From positions 1,178,001 to 1,242,000 of the forward strand of contig NZ_CP049257.1 of assembly GCF_011046535.1 (NCBI RefSeq): 64,000 nt of DNA, written 5' to 3'. Origin of the DNA: Nocardioides anomalus (GTDB lineage: Bacteria > Actinomycetota > Actinomycetes > Propionibacteriales > Nocardioidaceae). A model generated the notes under the pieces. That model did not search any database. It was not told where the DNA came from and worked only from the letters and a program-made list of their open reading frames with translations. Each line of letters starts with the position of its first letter. The stretch's first letter is position 1. A program made the position numbers and the translations under genes. Positions 37,578 through 47,044 of this stretch are shown in pieces.

Positions 37578-38555
37578 ATGGACATCGACCTCACCATCCT
37601 GCGGAGCCTGGAGCGCGAGAAGGAGATCTCCTTCGACGTGCTCGTGGAGGCCATCGAGCAGGCCCTCCTGACGGCGTACCAGAAGACGCCGGGCGCGGCC
37701 GAGCAGGCCCGCGTGGTCCTGGACCGCAAGTCGGGCCACGTCACGGTGCTGGCCGCCGAGCTCGACGAGGAGGGCGCGAAGGTCGGCGAGTTCGACGACA
37801 CCCCCGAGGGGTTCGGCCGGATTGCCGCGACGACCGCGAAGCAGATCATGCTGCAGCGGCTGCGCGACGCCGAGGACGACATCCGGTTCGGCGAGTTCTC
37901 CGGGAAGGAGGGCGACATCATCTCCGGTGTCATCCAGCAGGGCCGCAACCCCGACGACGTCCTCGTCGACCTGGGCAAGCTCGAGGCGATGCTGCCGGTG
38001 GCCGAGCGGGTGCCGGGCGAGACCTACCAGCACGGCACGCGGATCAAGTGCCTGGTCTTCTCGGTGCGCAAGGGGATGCGCGGCCCGCAGATCACGCTGT
38101 CGCGCAGCCACCCCAACCTGGTCAAGAAGCTGTTCGCGCTCGAGGTGCCCGAGATCGCCGACGGCACCGTGGAGATCGCCGCCATCGCCCGCGAGGCCGG
38201 CCACCGCACCAAGATCGCGGTGAAGTCCAACACCCCGGGCGTCAACGCCAAGGGCGCCTGCATCGGCCCGATGGGCCAGCGGGTCCGCAACGTGATGTCG
38301 GAGCTGCACGGCGAGAAGATCGACATCGTCGACTGGTCCGACGACCCGGCCGAGCTGGTGGCCCACGCGCTGTCGCCGGCCCGGGTCAACGCGGTCGAGG
38401 TCGTCGACCTCGAGGCCCGCTCGGCGCGCGTCATCGTGCCCGACTTCCAGCTCTCGCTGGCCATCGGCAAGGAGGGCCAGAACGCCCGCCTCGCCGCCCG
38501 CCTCACCGGCTGGCGCATCGACATCCGGTCCGACGAGGCGCCCGTCGAGGCCTGA
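37578..38555 (+). CDS. nusA: Transcription termination/antitermination factor NusA
   Basis: 325 residues, the short actinobacterial form without C-terminal acidic repeats. The N-terminal RNA polymerase-binding domain ([20 protein letters not shown]) is followed by an S1 domain ([20 protein letters not shown]). Two KH domains follow, with [25 protein letters not shown] and [20 protein letters not shown] loops. Transcribed with rimP. In other actinobacteria ylxR and infB follow directly; here they start 4.6 kb downstream. Confidence 0.96.
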   Translation: MDIDLTILRSLEREKEISFDVLVEAIEQALLTAYQKTPGAAEQARVVLDRKSGHVTVLAAELDEEGAKVGEFDDTPEGFGRIAATTAKQIMLQRLRDAEDDIRFGEFSGKEGDIISGVIQQGRNPDDVLVDLGKLEAMLPVAERVPGETYQHGTRIKCLVFSVRKGMRGPQITLSRSHPNLVKKLFALEVPEIADGTVEIAAIAREAGHRTKIAVKSNTPGVNAKGACIGPMGQRVRNVMSELHGEKIDIVDWSDDPAELVAHALSPARVNAVEVVDLEARSARVIVPDFQLSLAIGKEGQNARLAARLTGWRIDIRSDEAPVEA

Positions 38556-38558
38556 GTC

Positions 38559-39319
38559 GTGCACGTCACGGGGGACGGTCCGACCGGCGTGCTGGTGCTC
38601 TCGGGCTCCAGCGGCCGGGTCGAGTCCGCCCGCTGCGACGTGCTGGCCTCCGCGTTCGGCGCCACCGCGGCGTCGTACCGCTGGTTCGGCGAGAGCGTCG
38701 ACCGCGTCCCCCTCGAGTCGTTCGAGGAGCCGCTGTCGGCGCTGCACGAGCGCTGCGGGCGGCTGGTGGTGCTGGGCACGTCCAAGGGCGCCGAGGCCGC
38801 GCTGCTGCTGGGCGCGCTGCACCCCGAGATCGACGCCGTGGTCGCGGTCTCCGGGCCCGACGTGGTCTGGGCGGCGCTGAGCCAGGAGCGACCGCAGCGC
38901 TCGTCGTTCACCCGCGGCGGGGAGCCGCTCTCCTTCGTGCCGTACGACGACGGGTGGTCCCGGACACCGACCCGGTCGAGTTCGTGGGGATGTACGAGCA
39001 GTCCCTGGAGACCCACGCCGACCGCGTGCCCGCCGCCCGCATCCCCGTGGAGCGCATCGACGGCGAGGTGCTGCTCGTGGCCGGCGGCGACGACCGGCTC
39101 TGGCCGTCGTGCGACTTCGCCGAGCACATCGTGGACCGCCGGGCCGCGGCCGGGCGCCGCACCGAGCTGGTCACCCACCCCCGCGCCGGTCACCGGGTCG
39201 TGCTGCCGGGGGAGCAGCCGGCCCCGCCGTCGCACCTGGTCCACGGCGGCACGCCCGAGGCCGACGCCGCCCTCGGCGCGCTGGTCTGGCCGCACCTCGA
39301 GGAGCTGCTCGCCGCCTGA
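38559..39319 (+). CDS. BAAT_C-type acyl-CoA thioester hydrolase-like alpha/beta hydrolase, frameshifted
   Basis: The first frame carries TGVLVLSGSSGRVESARCD and the nucleophile elbow VVLGTSKGAEAALLLG (Ser), then VSGPDVVWAALSQERP. The rest (VPDTDPVEFVGMYEQSLE, GEVLLVAGGDDRLWPSCDFA, THPRAGHRVVLPGE with the His) is in the next frame. The join is at 38956-38957, where GG should be GGG. Restored length is about 253 residues with a complete Ser-Asp-His set. Resembles the C-terminal domain of bile-acid-CoA N-acyltransferase/acyl-CoA thioesterases. GTG 38559 is three bases after the nusA stop. Confidence 0.78.
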
Positions 39320-39333
39320 GCCGCCCCCGCCCG

Positions 39334-39413
39334 CCGCTTGTAACGCTCAGTTACGGGATCTTCCGACCCGTTCGAACGGGTCGGAAGATCCCGTAACTGA
39401 GCGTTACAAGCGG
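39334..39413. repeat. Perfect 80-bp palindrome, copy A of a repeated element
   Basis: Forty-base arms pair without mismatch or spacer about a centre between 39373 and 39374 (ttc|gaa). Each arm contains gtaac-gctca-gttac, itself a small hairpin, then ggatcttcc and gacccgtt. It lies between convergent genes; the TAA stop of the aminotransferase gene is formed by the palindrome end. Copy B is at 55170-55247. A bidirectional terminator or mobile/REP-like unit is possible. Confidence 0.92.
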
Positions 39414-41141
39414 GAGGCGGGCGCGGCGGTCGGCTCGAGGCAGACGGCCGGGAGGTCGAACCAGCGCAGGTGCTCGAAGTCCTCGCTGACCCGCTCCGAG
39501 CCGTCGTCCTCGATCTCGGGCAGCGACGCGAACAGCGCCTCGGCCTCGGCGAGGTGACCGGCCAGCGCGGACTCGGGCGCGGTGTCGTGGCGACGCGGGT
39601 AGGTCAGCACGCCGTCCTCGTCGTAGGAGAGGTGGGTGAGGCGCAGCGGGGGCTCGACCGGGCCCGCGCGGTGCTGCCAGAGGCCGGTGGCGGGGTCGAA
39701 GGCGTACTGCGGCGCGAGCCGGTGGCCGTGGTCGGCGACGAGCGCGACCGCGCGCACGACGTACTCGAAGACCGCCTCGCTGAGGAAGTAGTTGAAGTTG
39801 ATGCGGACCCAGCCCGGCTTGATGCCCTCGCAGCCGCCGGCGATCTCGCGCTCGAACTCGTGCGAACGGTCCAGGTCGATGCCGAGCAGCCGGTGGCCGT
39901 AGGGGCCGGCGCACGAGCAGCCGCCGCGGCTCTGGATGCCGAACAGGTCGTTGAGGACCGAGACCACCAGGTTGTGGTGGAGGTACCGGCCGCCGGGGCG
40001 GCGGATCACGAAGGAGACGATCGAGAGCCGCTCGGCGTCCGGGTTGCCGAGCACCTCGATGGCCGGGTGGTCGGCCCACGCGGTGACCGCGCGGCGCAGG
40101 AAGTCCTCCTCGTGCGCGCGGATCGTCGCCACGCCGACCGCGTCCTTGAGCGCGAAGACCAGCCCGGCGCGGATCGACTCCACGATGGCCGGGGTGCCGC
40201 CCTCCTCCCGGTGGGCGGGGTCGGTGACGTAGCGGTGCTCGGTCGGGTTGACGTAGGACACCGTCCCGCCGCCGACCACGTCGGGCACCGAGTTGGTCAG
40301 CAGCCGTCGGCTCACGGCCAGGACGCCGGGCGTCCCGGGGCCTCCGATGAACTTGTGAGGGGGAGAGGAACACCGCGTCCTTGCGGGCCAGCGGGTCGCC
40401 GGGCGGATTCATCTCGATCTCGACGTACGGCGCGCAGGCGGCGAAGTCCCACAGGGCCAGCGCGCCGTGCTCGTGCAGGAGCCGGGTGATGGCGTGGGTG
40501 TCGGTGACGATCCCGGTGACGTTGGAGGCGGCCGAGAACGCGCCGACCTTGAGCGGGCGGTCGGCGTACCGCTCCAGCTCGGCGGCCAGCTGCGCCTGGT
40601 CCACGTGCCCGTCGGCGTCCTCGTGGATGGTGACCACGTCGGCCAGGGACTCGCGCCAGGGCAGCTCGTTGGAGTGGTGCTCGTAGGGGCCGATGAAGAC
40701 GACCGGTCGCTCGTGCGGCGCGATCGCGGCCGAGAGGCGGTGGCGCCGGTCCAGGTCGGCGGGCAGCCGGATCCCGAGGATCCCGACCAGCTTGTCGATG
40801 GCGGCGGTCGTCCCGCTGCCGCAGAAGATCACCACGGTGTCGTCGTCGCCGCCCACGGACCGGTGGATCTGCGCCCGCGCGTCCTCGCGCAGCCGGGTCG
40901 TCTGCAGCCCGGTGCCGCTGCTCTCGGTGTGGGTGTTGGCGTAGCGCGGCAGCACCTCGTCGCGGATGAAGTCCTCGATGAAGGACAGCGCCCGCCCGCT
41001 CGCGGTGTAGTCGGCGTAGGTCACCCGCCGCGGGCCGAACGGCCCGTGCATCAGCTGGTCGTCGCCGATCACCGACTCGCGGACCCGCCGCAGGATCGGG
41101 GGGTCCTCGAGGGCAGGGTCACGCGGTGGAACTGCACCCAT
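39404..41141 (-). CDS. Class V aminotransferase (cysteine desulfurase-like), frameshifted
   Basis: PLP enzyme, 578 residues once corrected. The first frame runs from MGAVPPRDPALEDPPILRRV through VTYADYTASGRALSFIEDFI and TVVIFCGSGTTAAIDKLVGI to ALWDFAACAPYVEIEMNPPG (Asp that holds the PLP pyridine). The rest starts KFIGGPGTPGVLAVSRRLL, with the Schiff-base Lys in the HKF motif, and continues with GGTVSYVNPTEHRYV and GIQSRGGCSCAGPYGHRLLG (active-site Cys loop). The frames meet at plus-strand G5 (40359-40363), where four are expected. The extra C-terminal 100 residues are unusual for SufS/NifS. It is the last gene of the operon starting at 43126. The stop lies inside palindrome A. Confidence 0.85.
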
Positions 41142-41151
41142 GCGCCGGACC

Positions 41152-41736
41152 CTAGCCCTCCCGGGACGGCGGGCCGTAGCTCGTGCAGACCCAGCCGTCG
41201 GCGTCGACGACCAGCTCGACGGTGTCGCAGTTGTCCAGCGGTGCGCGCTCGACGTCCATCCGGGCCAGCACCGGCACCCCGATCCGGATGATCCCGCCGT
41301 GGGCGACGACGAGCGAGGTCTCGCCCGGGCGGGCCCCGGCCACCTCCCGCAGCACCGCGCCGAACCGGGCCGCGACCTGGTGGCCGGTCTCGCCGCCGGG
41401 CACGCCGGGCTCGAGGTCGCCGGCCATCCAGCGGTCCCAGACCGCGACCCACTCCTCGACGCCGACGTGCTCCTCCAGCGAGCCGGACTCGACCTCGCGC
41501 AGGTCGATCCGGGTGGTGACCGCGACACCCAGCCGGGCCGCGACGATCTCGCCGGTCTGCACGGCGCGGGACAGGGTCGAGGTCCACACGTGGGTGATCC
41601 CGCGGTCGGCGAGCGAGTCCGCCAGCGCGGCCGCCTGACGCCGCCCGAGCTCGGTGAGCGAGCCGCCCTCGTCGTCCCACTCCGAGCGCTCGTACTCCGC
41701 CTCGCCGTGCCGGGCCACCACGACCGCCGTCCTCAT
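41152..41736 (-). CDS. Histidine phosphatase family protein (phosphoglycerate mutase-like)
   Basis: 194 residues. The RHG motif VVVARHGEAEYERS carries the phospho-accepting His at about residue 10. Other core residues are Arg in WTSTLSRAVQTGEIV, Glu in LREVESGSLEEHVG, and His in TSLVVAHGGIIRIG. The protein should be a cytoplasmic acid-phosphatase-type enzyme; the substrate is unknown. ATG 41736 overlaps the stop of the upstream paralog. Eleven bases separate it from the aminotransferase start downstream. Confidence 0.9.
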   Translation of the reverse strand: MRTAVVVARHGEAEYERSEWDDEGGSLTELGRRQAAALADSLADRGITHVWTSTLSRAVQTGEIVAARLGVAVTTRIDLREVESGSLEEHVGVEEWVAVWDRWMAGDLEPGVPGGETGHQVAARFGAVLREVAGARPGETSLVVAHGGIIRIGVPVLARMDVERAPLDNCDTVELVVDADGWVCTSYGPPSREG

Positions 41737-42326
41737 GCGTCCGGTCCCCACCGGGTGCACGCCCACCCCTCGGCGTCGGCGGTCACCTCGACGGTGTCGC
41801 CGTTGCCGAGCCTCCGCTGCTCCACCAGCAGCCGGGCCGCGGCCGGGACCCCGAGGCCGATCGCGCCGCCGTGCGAGACCACCAGCACCGTCTCGCCCGG
41901 GTGGGCGTCGGCGACCTCGCGCAGGACGGCCGTCACGCGCTCGGCGATCTCCCGGCCGGTCTCGCCGCCGGGCACACGGGTGTCGACGCGGCCCTCGCGC
42001 CACCCGAGGTAGGTCTCGACGAACGGGTCCTCGGCGCGCGGCACGCCGGCGTGCTCGCCGACCCCGAACTCCCGCAGCCCCTCGCGGGTGGTCACCTCGA
42101 CGCCGAGGACCGCGGCGGCCAGCTCGGCGGTCTGCACCGCGCGGGCCATCGTGCTGCACCAGACGTGGGCGATGCGCCGACCGCGCAGCGACTCGCCCAG
42201 CTGCGTCGCCTGCCGGCGGCCCAGGGCGGTGAGGCTGCCGCCGTGGTCGCCCCAGAGCGCGGACTCGTACGCCGCCTCGCCGTGCCGGGCGACGACCAGC
42301 GTGGTCGGGCACTGCAGCGCGCTCAC
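41733..42326 (-). CDS. Histidine phosphatase family protein, tandem paralog
   Basis: 197 residues. It keeps the same core as its neighbour: TLVVARHGEAAYESALWGD, VWCSTMARAVQTAELAA, LREFGVGEHAGVPRAEDP and TVLVVSHGGAIGLG. The matching downstream region (VPGGETGREIAERVTAVLRE) shows that the pair arose by tandem duplication. GTG 42326 overlaps the GH16-like stop (GTGA), and its own stop overlaps the next start, so translation through the operon is coupled. Confidence 0.9.
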   Translation of the reverse strand: MSALQCPTTLVVARHGEAAYESALWGDHGGSLTALGRRQATQLGESLRGRRIAHVWCSTMARAVQTAELAAAVLGVEVTTREGLREFGVGEHAGVPRAEDPFVETYLGWREGRVDTRVPGGETGREIAERVTAVLREVADAHPGETVLVVSHGGAIGLGVPAAARLLVEQRRLGNGDTVEVTADAEGWACTRWGPDA

Positions 42327-43126
42327 GGTCGGGTCCCGGCGATCCGGTCCACGACGAGCCGTGGCACCAGGTGGTCGTCGTCGCCGGTGGACCAGTGCGG
42401 GAAGTCGAAGACGGCCAGCATCAGCTGGAGCGGGTACGTCGGGGGCCGGGCACAGCGGCGCAGCACGGTGCCGTCCACGGTGAAGACCGCCTCGTCGGCG
42501 TCCCAGTCCACGGCGTACACGTGCGGCTCGACCACGTCGATCGACACCCGCGGTGCGGCGAAGTCCTGGGTCAGGGCGGGGTCGCGGAAGGCCTTGATGC
42601 CCACGCCGACCTCCGCGGACGGCTCGTCGACGGGGCCGAGGTCGCGGCCGAACACCTCGAAGACGCAGAGCTCGCCGCACTGCTCCTGGGCCTCGTCGTC
42701 CTCGAACCCGCTCAGCCACAGCGCGGCCATCGAGCGCGGGGAGAGGTCCATGCGGGCCGACACCTCGACCCGCCCGGAGCGGGGGAGCCACCCCTCGAAC
42801 CGCGCCTGCTCCTCGCGCACCACCTGTCCCTCGCGGAACCGCTGCTGGCCCCGGGTCGAGCCCGCCGGGCCGGACCAGCTGCCCGACTGCAGGCCGGACA
42901 CCCGCAGCGGAGGGTCGTGGTCGCCCTCGCACCACAGCGGGTGCTCGGGCGGAATGTCGAGGACCAGCGCGGCGTTCTCCAACCGGTGGCTCGCGCGCGT
43001 CTGCGCCGCCGACGACCAGGCCGGCAGGTAGTTCGGGAGCCAGGTCTCGGGGTCGAGTCCGGGACCGGTGAAGCGGTCCTCGAACCACCCCGGTCCAGCG
43101 GGAGCGTCAGCAGCGCCGGCGGCCAT
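42323..43126 (-). CDS. GH16-like concanavalin-fold protein
   Basis: 267 residues without a signal peptide. Begins MAAGAADAPAGPGWFEDRFT and carries the GH16 beta-jelly-roll pattern: ASHRLENAALVLDIPPEHP, RVEVSARMDLSPRSMAALWL, VYAVDWDADEAVFTVDGTVL, YPLQLMLAVFDFP. At the catalytic E-x-D-x-x-E position it reads ELCVFE, so the two glutamates remain but the Asp is Cys. This may reduce or change activity. Cytoplasmic location is unusual for GH16. ATG 43126; first gene of a four-gene minus-strand operon divergent from ylxR-infB. Confidence 0.75.
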   Translation of the reverse strand: MAAGAADAPAGPGWFEDRFTGPGLDPETWLPNYLPAWSSAAQTRASHRLENAALVLDIPPEHPLWCEGDHDPPLRVSGLQSGSWSGPAGSTRGQQRFREGQVVREEQARFEGWLPRSGRVEVSARMDLSPRSMAALWLSGFEDDEAQEQCGELCVFEVFGRDLGPVDEPSAEVGVGIKAFRDPALTQDFAAPRVSIDVVEPHVYAVDWDADEAVFTVDGTVLRRCARPPTYPLQLMLAVFDFPHWSTGDDDHLVPRLVVDRIAGTRP

Positions 43127-43192
43127 GGGCCGACGGTAGTGCCGCCCGGTGGGTTCGGGGAACGACCGCAGGAGCGGTAGGGTTGACCCTTG

Positions 43193-43534
43193 GTGGCGAG
43201 CGAACCGGTCCGGACCTGTGTCGGATGTCGATCCCGAGCCGCCAAGCGTGAGCTGGTGCGGGTGACCGTCGGCTCGGATGCGCACGGCCGCCCGGCCGTC
43301 GTGCCCGATCCGCAGGGAACCGCACCCGGGCGGGGGGCGCACCTGCACCCCACGACCGAGTGCTACGAGCTCGCCGTGCGCAAGAAGGCCTTCGGCCGAG
43401 CCCTCCGTTGGAGTGGTCCGGGAGGGCTGGAGAGCGTGGCGGTGCGCGAGTACGTCACCGGCCCGCCGCACGCAGCACCGCACGAGACACAGACCGATCA
43501 TCAGCGAGAAGAAGGCTGGAGCAGCAGCTCATGA
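43193..43534 (+). CDS. ylxR: YlxR family RNA-binding protein (DUF448)
   Basis: 113 residues from GTG 43193. The hallmark EPVRTCVGCRSRAAKRELVR is followed by GAHLHPTTECYELAVRKKAF and GRAL, the conserved YlxR core; the C-terminal tail is polar and variable. YlxR proteins are encoded between nusA and infB in most bacteria and bind RNA or influence RNase P. Here it precedes infB by 88 bases but is separated from nusA by a 4.6-kb insertion. Confidence 0.92.
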   Translation: MASEPVRTCVGCRSRAAKRELVRVTVGSDAHGRPAVVPDPQGTAPGRGAHLHPTTECYELAVRKKAFGRALRWSGPGGLESVAVREYVTGPPHAAPHETQTDHQREEGWSSSS

Positions 43535-43622
43535 GCACTCGATGAGTCACTCCCGATGAGTTTGCACCACCACTAGCGCTGCCAGCACCCGGACCGGGTC
43601 TGGTGGCCAGTCAAGGAGAAAC

Positions 43623-46472
43623 GTGGCCAAGACCCGAGTTCACGAACTCGCGAAGAAGTACAACGTCGAGAGCAAGTTCGTTCTCGAGAAGCTCAAGGAG
43701 ATGGGCGAGTTCGTCAAGTCGCCCTCTTCCACCGTCGAGCTCCCCGTCGAGAAGCGGTTCGAGAAGGAGTACGGCGAGCAGCTGAAGGCTGCCGCCACCT
43801 CCGCGCCCGCCGCCGAGGAGAAGCCGGCCGCCAAGAAGGCCGCGCCGGCGAAGAAGGCGGCCGCCCCGTCCGCTGACGAGCCCGCGGCCTCCAACGGCGC
43901 GTCGAACGGCACGTCGAACGGCGCCGTCGTCGTCGAGGCTCCGGCCGCCCCCGAGGCGACCTCCGCCCCGGCCGCGCCCGCGGCACCGACCGCGACGCCG
44001 CGCCCGCCGGGTGCCCCGTCGCGCCCCGAGCGCACCGAGACCCCGGAGCCGCCGGCCGAGCCGGAGGCTCCCGCCGCGTCGGCCTCGCCGTCGCCCTCGT
44101 CGACGGCTCCCAAGCCGCCGGCCCCGCGCCCGGTCGGCCGCCCCGGCTCCCCGCGCCCGGGCAACAACCCGTTCGCGTCCAGCCAGGGCATGGGCTCGCG
44201 CCCCGCGCCGCGTCCGCCGGCCGAGGCCGGCGCCGCCGACGGTGCCGAGGCGCAGCGTCCGCCGCGCCCGCCGGCCCCCGGTGGTCGTCCCGGCATGCCG
44301 CGCCCCAACCCGGCGATGATGCCCAAGTCCCCGGCCGCGTTCGGCGCCGGTCCCGGCGGCCGTGGTCCCGGTGGCCCCGGTCGCGGTGGCCCGGGTGGAC
44401 CCGGTCGCCCCGGCGGCCCCGGTCGCCCCGGTGCTCCTGGCCGTGGCGGCCCCGGTGGCGGTGTCGGCGCGGGTGCGCCGGGTCGCCCCGGCGGCTTCGC
44501 CGGTCGCCCCGGTGGCGGTGGCCGTCCCGGTCAGCGTGGCCAGACCCAGGGTGCCTTCGGGCGTCCGGGCGGCCCGTCGCGCCGTGGCCGCAAGTCGAAG
44601 CGGGCGCGTCGTCAGGAGTTCGAGGCCATGCAGGCCCCGACGATCGGCGGCGTGCGCGTCCGCAAGGGCGACGGCGAGACCGTCCGCCTGCCGCGTGGCG
44701 CGAGCCTGACCGACTTCGCCGAGCGGATCGGCGTCGACGCCGCGCAGCTGGTGCAGATGCTGTTCAGCCTCGGTGAGATGGTCACGGCGACCGAGTCGGT
44801 CAACGACGCGGTGCTCGAGCTGCTCGGTGAGGAGCTCAACTACAACGTCGAGGTCGTCTCGCCCGAGGACGAGGACCGCGAGCTGCTCGAGTCCTTCGAC
44901 ATCGAGTTCGGCGAGGACGAGGGCGACGAGTCCGACCTGGTCCTGCGGCCCCCGGTCGTCACGGTCATGGGTCACGTCGACCACGGCAAGACCAAGCTGC
45001 TCGACGCGCTGCGCGACGCCAACGTGGTGGACAAAGAGGCCGGTGGCATCACCCAGCACATCGGCGCCTACCAGGTCACCGCGGACGTCGACGGCAACGA
45101 GCGGCGCATCACCTTCATCGACACCCCGGGTCACGAGGCGTTCACCGCCATGCGTGCCCGCGGCTCGCAGCAGTCCGACATCGCGGTCCTCGTGGTCGCG
45201 GCGGACGACGGCGTGATGCCGCAGACGGTCGAGGCGCTCAACCACGCCAAGGCCGCCGGGGTGCCGATCGTGGTGGCGGTCAACAAGATCGACAAGCCGG
45301 ACGCCGACCCGACCAAGGTCCGCGGCCAGCTGACCGAGTACGGCCTGGTGCCCGAGGAGTACGGCGGCGACGCGATGTTCGTCGACGTCTCGGCCAAGTC
45401 GCACCTCAACCTCGACAAGCTGCTCGAGGCGATCGTGCTCACCGCCGACGCGTCGCTGGACCTGCGGGCCAACCCGACGCAGGACGCCCAGGGCATCGTG
45501 GTCGAGGCCCACCTCGACCGCGGTCGTGGTCCCGTGGCCACCGTCCTGGTCCAGCGCGGCACGCTGCGCGTGGGCGACTCGATCGTCGCCGGCGCCGGCT
45601 ACGGCCGCGTGCGGGCGATGCTCGACGAGTACGGCCAGAACATCGAGGCGGCCGACCCTGGTCGTCCGGCGATGGTGCTCGGCCTCACGGCCGTGCCCGG
45701 TGCCGGTCAGACGTTCATCGTGGTCGAGGACGACCGGATGGCGCGTCAGATCGCCGAGAAGCGCGAGTCGCGCGAGCGGGCGGCCATGCAGGCCAAGCGT
45801 CGCGTGCGCCGCACCCTCGAGGACTTCATGGCCTCGATGGAGAAGGGCGCCGAGAACCAGGAGCTCAACCTGATCCTCAAGGGCGACGTCTCCGGTTCGG
45901 TCGAGGCGCTCGAGGACGCCCTGGCCCAGCTCGACGTGGGCGACGACGTGGGCATCCGCGTCATCGACCGCGGTGTCGGTGCGATCACCGAGACCAACGT
46001 CGACCTGGCCGCGGCCTCCGACGCGATCATCATCGGCTTCAACGTCCGCCCGCAGGGCAAGGCGACGGAGCTGGCCGAGCGCGAGGGCGTGGAGATCCGG
46101 TACTACTCGGTGATCTACCAGGCCATCGACGAGATCGAGGCGGCCCTCAAGGGCATGCTCAAGCCGGAGTACGAGGAGTCGACCCTCGGCCAGGCGGAGA
46201 TCCGCGCGATCTTCCGCTCCAGCCGGATCGGCAACATCGCCGGCTGCATGGTCACCAGCGGGGTCATCCGCCGCAACGCCAAGGTGCGGGTGGTCCGCGA
46301 CGGCAACGTCGTGGCCGACAACCTCGACCTGGCCTCTCTCAAGCGGGAGAAGGACGACGCCTCCGAGGTCCGCGAGGGCTTCGAGTGCGGTCTGGTCCTG
46401 CGCAACTTCCAGGACATCCGCGAGGGCGACGTCGTGGAGGCCTTCGAGATGCGCGAGATCCCGCGCGGCTGA
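43623..46472 (+). CDS. infB: Translation initiation factor IF-2
   Basis: 949 residues. GTPase that places initiator tRNA on the 30S subunit. The N-terminal IF2_N domain ([20 protein letters not shown]) leads to a long Ala/Pro/Gly/Arg-rich region (about 60-325, with repeated RPGG/PGGPG units). A second IF2_N-like segment precedes the G domain: [12 protein letters not shown] (G1), [11 protein letters not shown] (G3), [10 protein letters not shown] (G4). Domains II to IV complete the protein ([38 protein letters not shown]). GTG 43623 follows AAGGAGAA. The antisense frame is open across the gene but is a composition artefact. Confidence 0.97.
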   Translation: MAKTRVHELAKKYNVESKFVLEKLKEMGEFVKSPSSTVELPVEKRFEKEYGEQLKAAATSAPAAEEKPAAKKAAPAKKAAAPSADEPAASNGASNGTSNGAVVVEAPAAPEATSAPAAPAAPTATPRPPGAPSRPERTETPEPPAEPEAPAASASPSPSSTAPKPPAPRPVGRPGSPRPGNNPFASSQGMGSRPAPRPPAEAGAADGAEAQRPPRPPAPGGRPGMPRPNPAMMPKSPAAFGAGPGGRGPGGPGRGGPGGPGRPGGPGRPGAPGRGGPGGGVGAGAPGRPGGFAGRPGGGGRPGQRGQTQGAFGRPGGPSRRGRKSKRARRQEFEAMQAPTIGGVRVRKGDGETVRLPRGASLTDFAERIGVDAAQLVQMLFSLGEMVTATESVNDAVLELLGEELNYNVEVVSPEDEDRELLESFDIEFGEDEGDESDLVLRPPVVTVMGHVDHGKTKLLDALRDANVVDKEAGGITQHIGAYQVTADVDGNERRITFIDTPGHEAFTAMRARGSQQSDIAVLVVAADDGVMPQTVEALNHAKAAGVPIVVAVNKIDKPDADPTKVRGQLTEYGLVPEEYGGDAMFVDVSAKSHLNLDKLLEAIVLTADASLDLRANPTQDAQGIVVEAHLDRGRGPVATVLVQRGTLRVGDSIVAGAGYGRVRAMLDEYGQNIEAADPGRPAMVLGLTAVPGAGQTFIVVEDDRMARQIAEKRESRERAAMQAKRRVRRTLEDFMASMEKGAENQELNLILKGDVSGSVEALEDALAQLDVGDDVGIRVIDRGVGAITETNVDLAAASDAIIIGFNVRPQGKATELAEREGVEIRYYSVIYQAIDEIEAALKGMLKPEYEESTLGQAEIRAIFRSSRIGNIAGCMVTSGVIRRNAKVRVVRDGNVVADNLDLASLKREKDDASEVREGFECGLVLRNFQDIREGDVVEAFEMREIPRG

Positions 46473-46513
46473 CCGCCGGTCACCCGCCCAGCACCACCAC
46501 CAGAGCCGGCTCC

Positions 46514-46533
46514 GCCCCACCCCGGGGTGGGGC
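46514..46533 (+). terminator. Hairpin between infB and rbfA
   Basis: Perfect palindromic 10-bp arms gccccacccc and ggggtggggc without spacer, extended by agccg/cggct outside. It lies 42 bases after the infB stop and 28 before rbfA, so it may attenuate rather than end the operon transcript. Confidence 0.55.
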
Positions 46534-46561
46534 CGGCTCGGCGCAGGAGTAGGAAGAGGAC

Positions 46562-47044
46562 ATGCCCAACCCCCGGGTCAGGAAGATCGCGGACCGCATC
46601 CAGCAGATCGTCGCCGAGATGCTCGAACGGCGGATGAAGGACCCGCGGCTGGGGTTCGTGACGGTGACCGACGTCCGCGTCACCGGCGACACCCAGCACG
46701 CCACGGTCTTCTACACCGTGCTCGCCGGCGCCGTCGGCGGCGAGAGCGACGAGGCCGCGCTGGCCGCGACCGCGGCGGCGCTGGAGTCCGGCAAGGGGCT
46801 GATCCGCTCCGAGGTCGGCAAGCAGCTCGGCATGCGCCACGTGCCGACGCTGGAGTTCGTGGCCGACGCGCTGCCGGAGACGGCGCGCCACCTCGACGAG
46901 GTGCTGGCCAAGGCCCGCGCCCTGGACGAGGAGGTCGCGGCGCGCCGCGGCTCGGCGTACGCCGGCGAGGAGGACCCGTACAAGAAGCCGCGCGAGGCCG
47001 CCGATGAGGACGAGGACGACTCCGAAGCCGAGGATGACGACTGA
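46562..47044 (+). CDS. rbfA: 30S ribosome-binding factor RbfA
   Basis: 160 residues. Single KH-like domain: [49 protein letters not shown] and [19 protein letters not shown] with the AxG-type kink. A long acidic C-terminal tail follows ([10 protein letters not shown]). Needed for late 30S maturation and cold adaptation. ATG 46562 has AGGAAGAGG upstream. It overlaps the truB start by 11 bases. Confidence 0.95.
   Translation: MPNPRVRKIADRIQQIVAEMLERRMKDPRLGFVTVTDVRVTGDTQHATVFYTVLAGAVGGESDEAALAATAAALESGKGLIRSEVGKQLGMRHVPTLEFVADALPETARHLDEVLAKARALDEEVAARRGSAYAGEEDPYKKPREAADEDEDDSEAEDDD

Noticed and set aside
39334..39413. parS, dif or attachment site
   Set aside because: Sequence does not resemble the parS consensus or dif, and the element occurs at least twice; no recombinase gene is nearby.
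44343..44600. Glycine/proline/arginine repeat region as a separate element or tandem repeat
   Set aside because: It is the normal low-complexity N-terminal linker of actinobacterial IF-2, in frame with the rest of the protein.
43611..46520. Minus-strand open frame of about 970 codons across infB
   Set aside because: Antisense of an unambiguous IF-2 gene. Its composition is just the complement of IF-2 codons, without a domain or ribosome site.
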